In this document: positions 37,277-41,974 of the stretch, one piece after another
Layout: each line of letters opens with the position of its first letter
How positions within the stretch are numbered: position 1 is the first letter of the stretch
Virus record (IMG/VR): IMGVR_UViG_3300028925_016008
Coordinates: 1 to 41,974 of that record
DNA: 41,974 bases
DNA from: a virus
Direction: 5' to 3' (one strand)
Program-made: the position numbers and the translations under genes
The notes under the pieces: generated by a model
The model's database searches: none
What the model was told of the DNA's origin: nothing
What the model saw: only the letters and a program-made list of their open reading frames with translations

Positions 37277-37929
37277 GCGAACAAACAGCAAACCTATGCA
37301 CCACTGATGCGGCTGAGTCGCTGCGGGCAGTTGTGGCTGAGCGGGATCGGGAGATTGAACGGCTGAAAGAAGGCCAGAGCATCCTGATCCTTGCGCGTGA
37401 CGAACAGAAGCGCTTGGCCAATGAATACCGGGATCTGTGGTCACGCGCCGCCCTGAAAGCCCAGCCGAGCGGGGTGGTGCATCATAATCTGATAGAGGCG
37501 CTCAAGTTCTACGCGAACGGTGATCACTTGCTGTTGGCTGATCCTGACGCCTGGGACACATGCAGCGGCGAGCCGATCAATTTCTTGCACGACGATGCGG
37601 GCACGGCAAGCGTTGAAGACGGTTCGATTGCCAAGGCCGCGCTGGATAGCCTCAACTCATCACCTGTCAGCGCTGGCGATGATGCAGAGCAAGCTGCATT
37701 CGAAGATTGGCTCGTTCGAGTATGCCCAAGCGGCGACGCTGATAGCGTGCATGCGCAATGGCTGGAAAGCTCTGACTATGAAGACTTTTGCGATCAAGCG
37801 TATGACATTGAGGCAGAGCGCTTGACCGCCGAAGCACTTGGCACTGGGGCGGGCATCAACCCTAACGCCACCTCGATTGACGATATTTTCCTCACCGAAA
37901 GCGCTGGCGGGGTGGATGAGCGTGAGTAG
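37273..37929 (+). CDS. Unknown protein with coiled-coil N-terminus, 218 aa
   Basis: A coiled-coil segment at about residues 18-55 (E-R-D-R-E-I-E-R-L-K-E-G-Q), then a middle part with N-L-I-E-A-L-K-F-Y-A-N-G and an A-A-F-E-D-W-L-V-R-V block, similar to the A-A-F-E-A-W-Y in the gene at 38419. Not recognised at family level. Its end overlaps the HNH-AP2 gene by 14 nt. Confidence 0.55.
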   Translation: MSEQTANLCTTDAAESLRAVVAERDREIERLKEGQSILILARDEQKRLANEYRDLWSRAALKAQPSGVVHHNLIEALKFYANGDHLLLADPDAWDTCSGEPINFLHDDAGTASVEDGSIAKAALDSLNSSPVSAGDDAEQAAFEDWLVRVCPSGDADSVHAQWLESSDYEDFCDQAYDIEAERLTAEALGTGAGINPNATSIDDIFLTESAGGVDERE

Positions 37930-38422
37930 CGCCATAAAGTCCGAGCTGGACTACTGCCTGGATATCGCCGGGCGCGTCAGATACGAAGACGGCGCGCTGT
38001 TTTGGGTAAAGACATGCCAGCACAGAAACATCGGCAAGGTTGTTGGTCGGCCAGACCGGGACGGCTACATGCGCATACACCCGGTCAAGGGCCGAATGAT
38101 CGCTTGCCACCGCCTGATCTACTTCATGTTTCACGGATGGCTTCCGGAGATTGTCGATCACATCGACGGCAATCCACGGAACAACCGCATCGAAAACCTG
38201 CGAGCTGCTGACGCCTGCAAGAACACTCAAAACTGCAAGACGCCAGAGACAAACACAAGCGGCGTTAAGGGCGTGTATTTCCACTCAGGCCTCGGCAAGT
38301 GGACAGCAAGCATACGGGTCAATAAGCGGCTAACTCACCTCGGCACATTCGGGAACATTCTCGACGCTGCCTGCGCAAGGAAGTCAGCCGAAATAAAGCA
38401 CTACGGAGAATTTTCCAGATGA
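37916..38422 (+). CDS. HNH homing endonuclease with AP2 DNA-binding domain, 168 aa
   Basis: HNH_3-type nuclease core A-C-H-R-L-I-Y-F-M-F-H-G-W and V-D-H-I-D-G-N-P-R-N-N-R-I-E-N-L-R near residues 63-98, followed by an AP2-like region (G-V-K-G-V-Y-F, then W-T-A-S-I-R-V and L-G-T-F). Free-standing homing endonucleases of this type move between phage genomes. Its start at 37916 overlaps the previous gene, so insertion may have altered that gene's end. Confidence 0.85.
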   Translation: MSVSSAIKSELDYCLDIAGRVRYEDGALFWVKTCQHRNIGKVVGRPDRDGYMRIHPVKGRMIACHRLIYFMFHGWLPEIVDHIDGNPRNNRIENLRAADACKNTQNCKTPETNTSGVKGVYFHSGLGKWTASIRVNKRLTHLGTFGNILDAACARKSAEIKHYGEFSR

Positions 38423-38664
38423 ATATTGAATCAGAACGGGCGGCGTTTGAGGCGTGGTATCTCGGCCACTTCTACATGGGCGATAAGCAGTGCGAACTGG
38501 AATGGCTTTCAACTGAGCCATGCGGCGGCTACCGGCACCAGCACCCGGCAGAGCAGTGGGTCGTATGGCAAGCCCGCGCCGCCCTCTCAGCGCCAGGCCA
38601 TGGTGAGCAGGTGCGGGAGGTGGAGTGGCATGTGGATGATAGTGATAAGGAGGTATGGAAATGA
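38419..38664 (+). CDS. Small protein, 81 aa
   Basis: Has S-E-R-A-A-F-E-A-W-Y-L-G-H-F and a W-V-V-W-Q-A-R-A-A motif, typical of many short phage proteins of unknown role. It overlaps the HNH stop as ATGA. Confidence 0.55.
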   Translation: MNIESERAAFEAWYLGHFYMGDKQCELEWLSTEPCGGYRHQHPAEQWVVWQARAALSAPGHGEQVREVEWHVDDSDKEVWK

Positions 38665-38993
38665 GCGGCAGTCACTTTAACTACGATCAATACAAGGTCA
38701 GCCAGATTGCTGACCAGATTGACGACTTGATATTTCACAACGGCTCGCAAGAGCGCGACAGTTACGGCGAGCTGCGCTATCAAGAATATCCGCCAAGTAT
38801 TGTAGAGGCGTTCAAGGCCGCTGCGAACAAGCTGCGCGAGGCCTATGTATACGCCAAGCGGGTTGACTGGCTTGTGTCTGGTGATGATGGCGAAGATAGC
38901 TTTAGACGCAGACTTGCCATGGACTTGAAAGGATTAAAGCCATACCAGCTGGACGCCGCCCCATCAGCAGGCAGTCATAAGGAGCAAAAGTGA
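38661..38993 (+). CDS. Small protein, 110 aa
   Basis: Not recognised. N-terminal M-S-G-S-H-F-N-Y-D-Q-Y-K-V-S-Q-I-A-D-Q-I with a helical middle (I-V-E-A-F-K-A-A-A-N-K-L-R-E-A-Y-V-Y-A-K). ATGA overlap at its start. Confidence 0.55.
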   Translation: MSGSHFNYDQYKVSQIADQIDDLIFHNGSQERDSYGELRYQEYPPSIVEAFKAAANKLREAYVYAKRVDWLVSGDDGEDSFRRRLAMDLKGLKPYQLDAAPSAGSHKEQK

Positions 38994-39241
38994 TGGGCAT
39001 ATCTACGAGGACAGTAACCGAGATCAGCTGCGACTTGTGCGGCAGCGAATGTAGCGCGTCCGATGGCGTGATCGACATTCAGGTCAACAGTGGCGACGGG
39101 CGTGATGTTGGTCCCGCAACTTTGACAGCCGCATTCAGGCTCGACCAGCCGTATGGCGTGCAAGGCGGGATTATCTGCGGGGAATGCAAGTTCAAGTGGC
39201 TTGGCATTTACCTTGAGCGCAACCAGCAGCGGAGTAGCTAA
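38993..39241 (+). CDS. Small zinc-binding-like protein, 82 aa
   Basis: Two Cys pairs (C-D-L-C-G-S-E-C and I-I-C-G-E-C-K) suggest a zinc ribbon. Otherwise unrecognised. TGATG overlap with the previous gene. Confidence 0.55.
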   Translation: MGISTRTVTEISCDLCGSECSASDGVIDIQVNSGDGRDVGPATLTAAFRLDQPYGVQGGIICGECKFKWLGIYLERNQQRSS

Positions 39242-39243
39242 CG

Positions 39244-39819
39244 ATGAGCATGCACAAAATACCGCTGACACCGATTGAAGAATCAGGTCTTCGCGCGCAC
39301 GGTCTGGACATTGGAAAGCCAAGCCAGTTGTCTGACGCATTCCGCCAGGGCGTGCGATATGCCAGCACCCAACTGCCCAGCCAAGGGGGCGAGGCTGTTG
39401 AGGTGGTGGCGTGGCGACACTGGGGCGATAAGACCAGATTGCTGTGCGATCTAGGAAAGCAACGCGCCATACCCGGCACCATCGCGGACGAGTTTACTGT
39501 ACCGCTTATGACCGTCGCCCAACACCAGCGCATTCTGGCTGCGGGCGTGGGCATTGCTGAGCCTGTCGCCATGAAGACTCACGGCGCATGGGATGGCCTG
39601 GACGACCTAAAAGACTTACCGGATGGCACCAAGCTCTACACCCACCCAGCCGACCAAGTGGCAGAGGGTGTGGTTGTGCCAATAAAGCTGCTGAAGATTA
39701 TCGAGCAGAGCTGGCGCATTCCGAACGGTTGTCCGAAGTCAGTATCGGAAGAAGTCGGCGAAATTATCGGCAACGGCCTGGCCGAACTCCGCGCCCTGCT
39801 GAATGGTGGCCGGTCATGA
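39244..39819 (+). CDS. Unknown protein, 191 aa
   Basis: Begins M-S-M-H-K-I-P-L-T-P-I-E-E-S-G-L-R. The middle has V-E-V-V-A-W-R-H-W-G-D-K and P-L-M-T-V-A-Q-H-Q-R-I-L-A-A, motifs seen in short phage proteins of unknown role. A C-terminal helix (I-I-G-N-G-L-A-E-L-R-A-L-L) closes it. GGAG lies 10 nt upstream. Confidence 0.5.
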   Translation: MSMHKIPLTPIEESGLRAHGLDIGKPSQLSDAFRQGVRYASTQLPSQGGEAVEVVAWRHWGDKTRLLCDLGKQRAIPGTIADEFTVPLMTVAQHQRILAAGVGIAEPVAMKTHGAWDGLDDLKDLPDGTKLYTHPADQVAEGVVVPIKLLKIIEQSWRIPNGCPKSVSEEVGEIIGNGLAELRALLNGGRS

Positions 39820-40133
39820 GCGGCGTGAAGCGGTATGACGTGCTTGGGGATTGTGACGGCGGTTATCTCGATGAAGCCAAAGAAGGCCGGGCGGTGCTTT
39901 ATACCGACTACGCCGCGCTTGAGACTGAGCTGAAGAAGGTCAAGGCTGACCGATCTGCATGCTGGGCAGAGTTCAATGTTTTGACCAAATCGTGCCTTGA
40001 TGCTGAGTGTGAGCGCGACGTGGCGATGGCTGAGTGTGAGCGATTGACGGCGATGCTGCATCGCGCAAGCAAAGCCGAAAGCAGACCTGAGTTTATGCAG
40101 ATCATCGCCGAAGCCCTGAGCGCCAAGCCATGA
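39816..40133 (+). CDS. Small coiled-coil protein, 105 aa
   Basis: Starts M-S-G-V-K-R-Y-D-V-L-G-D, then a coiled-coil-like part with A-L-E-T-E-L-K-K-V-K-A-D-R and C-E-R-D-V-A-M-A-E-C-E-R. Overlaps the previous stop as ATGA. Confidence 0.55.
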   Translation: MSGVKRYDVLGDCDGGYLDEAKEGRAVLYTDYAALETELKKVKADRSACWAEFNVLTKSCLDAECERDVAMAECERLTAMLHRASKAESRPEFMQIIAEALSAKP

Positions 40134-40342
40134 TCCTGCGCCCGCTTGAAGGCAAAACCGGCACAGGCCCAATCGACAACCTGGCCATGCACGAAACCCA
40201 GCTTGAGTGCCCGCAGTGTGGCGCGCTTGAGGTCTGGCATATCCCAGCGCAATCCGGCACCTGCCATGGTGGCGACTTCCACAATAGATGTATCGAGCAC
40301 TACTGGTGCGAGTCGTGCGAAGCAGCGCTGACTGACAAATAA
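40130..40342 (+). CDS. Small zinc-ribbon protein, 70 aa
   Basis: C-P-Q-C-G near residue 28 and C-E-S-C near 60, with His/Cys between, suggest a zinc ribbon. Function unknown. ATGA overlap. Confidence 0.6.
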   Translation: MILRPLEGKTGTGPIDNLAMHETQLECPQCGALEVWHIPAQSGTCHGGDFHNRCIEHYWCESCEAALTDK

Positions 40343-40397
40343 CCCCGATCAAACCCCAATCAACTGTGCCGGCTTGAGCCGGTGGAGAGGTATTGCT

Positions 40398-40598
40398 GTG
40401 TCTCACATATACGATTCACACACCGCGCCAGGGCACGGACGATGGCGAACATGCAGAAATTGCGGAACAGCCGTACACGGCGGCAGCTACTGGCTTGCAG
40501 GTTACAAAAGCAAGACCGAACCGCCCTGCGAATACTCGCCAATCAATGCGGATTGGAAGGCCCAGGCCACACGAGTCCCGCTGGAAGAAATGCCATAA
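40398..40598 (+). CDS. Small zinc-finger-like protein, 66 aa
   Basis: GTG start at 40398 with GAGAGG upstream; then H-I-Y-D-S-H and R-T-C-R-N-C-G-T-A-V. Probably a small metal-binding protein. An in-frame TTG at 40374 is less likely. Confidence 0.5.
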   Translation: MSHIYDSHTAPGHGRWRTCRNCGTAVHGGSYWLAGYKSKTEPPCEYSPINADWKAQATRVPLEEMP

Positions 40599-40641
40599 CC
40601 CCCTTCCCACCCTCCCCGGCATAGGGGTAGAGAGGTATCCA

Positions 40642-40884
40642 ATGAGTCTTGCAACCCTTGAAGAGTGGGCGGCCGAGAACTTCAAAACGCCGCCCAGCAC
40701 CAACACCCTGCGCAAGTGGGCCCGCGAGGGCTCAATCCAGCCTGCGCCAGTCAAGCATGGCCGCAGCTATTATGTTGAGCTGGATGCCAAGTACAAAGAA
40801 CCCGAGAAGCCTCAGCCAATCCCCCGAGGCTCAAGCCTTATCAGCCGAATAGAGGCCGCCCGCCATGTCTCCCAGGCCGCGTAA
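40642..40884 (+). CDS. xis: Excisionase (Xis-like), 80 aa
   Basis: Opens M-S-L-A-T-L-E-E-W-A-A-E-N-F, followed by P-S-T-N-T-L-R-K-W-A-R-E-G-S-I-Q-P-A-P-V and G-R-S-Y-Y-V, the winged-helix pattern of lambda-type excisionases. It directs excisive recombination with the integrase. The ATG has an AGAGG site, and the gene overlaps the integrase by 20 nt. Confidence 0.85.
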   Translation: MSLATLEEWAAENFKTPPSTNTLRKWAREGSIQPAPVKHGRSYYVELDAKYKEPEKPQPIPRGSSLISRIEAARHVSQAA

Positions 40885-41974
40885 TGAAGGCAGCAAAGAC
40901 CTTGCTGGCCTGAACCTGTACCGCAAGCTGGATAAGCGCAACGGGAAAACCTACTACACGTACCGCGACCCAGTGTCGGGCCGCTGCTTTGGGCTCGGCA
41001 CGGACAAGGAGACCGCTATCCGTGAGGCGGTCGCGGCCAATCACGCGCTGAACACTAAGCCGCCGGCATTGGCTGATCGGCTAGCGGCGAAGTCCGCCGC
41101 GCCAAGCCGCCTGTTTTCTGCATGGTTGGACGAGTACCGGGGGCTTTACCAGGAGCGCGGCCTGGCGCCAGCCAGCATCGAGACCATGCGCATGCGGATC
41201 AACCGGATTGATGCAGTGTTTGGGAGTATGGATATCCGGCAGATCACCACCATGGACGTAGCCAGCTACCTGGGAGACATGGCCAAGGCCGGCAAGGCGC
41301 AGATGTCCAGGGCCATGCGTTCGCTGCTGCGGGATGTATTCATGGAGGCGGTGGCGGCAGGATGGGCAACCACCAATCCGGTGGAAGTCACCAAGGCTGC
41401 GAGGGTCAAGATCAAACGGCAGCGCCTGACCCTGGAGATTTGGAAGGCGACATATGCGGAGGCCAAGCAGGCGTGGCTGAAGAGGGCCATGGAACTGGCT
41501 GTACTGACTGGGCAGCGACGGGAGGATATTGCCGGCATGCTGTTCAAGGATGAGCACGACGGTTTCTTGCATGTGGTTCAATCGAAGACCGGGGCGCGAC
41601 TGCGGATCAGCACCGGACTGCGGCTAGAGGCTTTAGGCCTAGAGCTTGGCAGCGTGATCAAAAGCTGCCGGGATCGGGTGGTGTCACAAAACCTTATCCA
41701 TCACGCGCGCACAATTAGCCTCGCGAAGGCTGGGCAGCGGGTTGTGCTGGATACCATCAGCAAGGAGTTTGCCGCAGCACGCGACCGAGCAGCCGCAAAG
41801 CTTGGGATCGACTTCGGCGACCACCCACCCACCTTCCATGAGATGCGATCACTAGCGGCCCGCCTGCATGCCGCCGAGGGCCGCGACCCTCAGTCACTGC
41901 TTGGCCACCGGCACGCGAAGATGACCGATCTTTACCGAGACAGTCGTGGGGCCGAATGGATCGACGTGGCATAA
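40865..41974 (+). CDS. int: Lambda-type phage integrase (tyrosine recombinase), 369 aa
   Basis: Site-specific integrase. An arm-binding-like N-terminus (Y-Y-T-Y-R-D-P near 30), a core-binding domain, then the catalytic residues: G-Q-R-R-E with Arg near 218, Q-S-K-T-G-A-R with Lys 241, T-F-H-E-M-R with His 325 and Arg 328, L-G-H-R-H with His 348, and D-L-Y-R-D with Tyr 357. The window ends at its stop, so the attachment site beyond is not visible. It follows the excisionase in the PL-like operon, so its repression in the lysogen is expected. Confidence 0.95.
   Translation: MSPRPRNEGSKDLAGLNLYRKLDKRNGKTYYTYRDPVSGRCFGLGTDKETAIREAVAANHALNTKPPALADRLAAKSAAPSRLFSAWLDEYRGLYQERGLAPASIETMRMRINRIDAVFGSMDIRQITTMDVASYLGDMAKAGKAQMSRAMRSLLRDVFMEAVAAGWATTNPVEVTKAARVKIKRQRLTLEIWKATYAEAKQAWLKRAMELAVLTGQRREDIAGMLFKDEHDGFLHVVQSKTGARLRISTGLRLEALGLELGSVIKSCRDRVVSQNLIHHARTISLAKAGQRVVLDTISKEFAAARDRAAAKLGIDFGDHPPTFHEMRSLAARLHAAEGRDPQSLLGHRHAKMTDLYRDSRGAEWIDVA

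Noticed and set aside
1-41974. CRISPR arrays, tRNA genes and insertion sequences
   Set aside because: I found no regularly spaced repeats, no cloverleaf-like segments and no transposase reading frames in the window.

Overview
The window holds what looks like a complete temperate siphovirus prophage of a GC-rich gammaproteobacterium, most likely Pseudomonas or a close relative. The evidence is a lambda-like layout, an HK97-type head module (P27-family small terminase, large terminase, HK97-family portal, ClpP-like protease, HK97-fold capsid), a long tape measure protein, and early proteins of a style common in Pseudomonas prophages (CII-family regulator, DUF1064, DUF5664, DUF551, P-like replication protein). 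The window starts at the stop codon of an Rz-like spanin gene and ends at the stop codon of a lambda-type integrase, so no attachment site is visible.

Layout. From about 29.07 kb down to 1, nearly everything is on the minus strand, as one lambda PR-like early-to-late transcription unit: cro-like gene, CII-family regulator, Rha/KilAC-like regulator, O-like and P-like replication genes, small accessory genes, an internal tyrosine recombinase, DUF1064 and Q-like candidates, holin, HNH nuclease, terminases, portal, protease, capsid, a sugar/methyl-transfer cassette, connectors, tail genes with a programmed-frameshift chaperone, tape measure, baseplate and fibre genes, then endolysin and nested Rz/Rz1 spanins. 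Two apparent morons interrupt this block: a plus-strand CsrA-like gene (1087-1287) and a secreted DUF4124-like gene (10725-11183).

From 29.17 kb rightward the plus strand holds the lysogeny operon: a CI-like repressor without a peptidase domain, a HipA-like kinase and an unrecognised 306-residue protein, ended by strong terminators. A perfect-spacing sigma70-type promoter at 31504-31532 (PL-like) then drives a second plus-strand unit. This begins with a structured leader carrying a boxB-like GNRA hairpin and an rrn-type boxA, contains a second structured non-coding region (32021-32583), and continues through a chain of tiny overlapping genes, an SNF2-like helicase/DNA methyltransferase pair and an HNH-AP2 homing endonuclease to excisionase and integrase.

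Control. The same 17-bp palindrome (TATATCC-N3-GGATATA) occurs in the cro/cI intergenic region and in the distal PL-like promoter. Weaker copies are spaced 23-24 bp apart, giving a three-operator OR-like array and a two-operator OL-like array. Several intrinsic terminators sit just before late gene starts, which fits an operon read by processively antiterminated RNA polymerase.

The points most worth following up are the repressor/HipA-like kinase/306-aa operon, the operator arrays, the boxA leader and large structured RNA region, the G_GGT_TTT frameshift site with its downstream stem-loop, the C7 tract joining two head-region frames, and the membrane-anchored capsid precursor.
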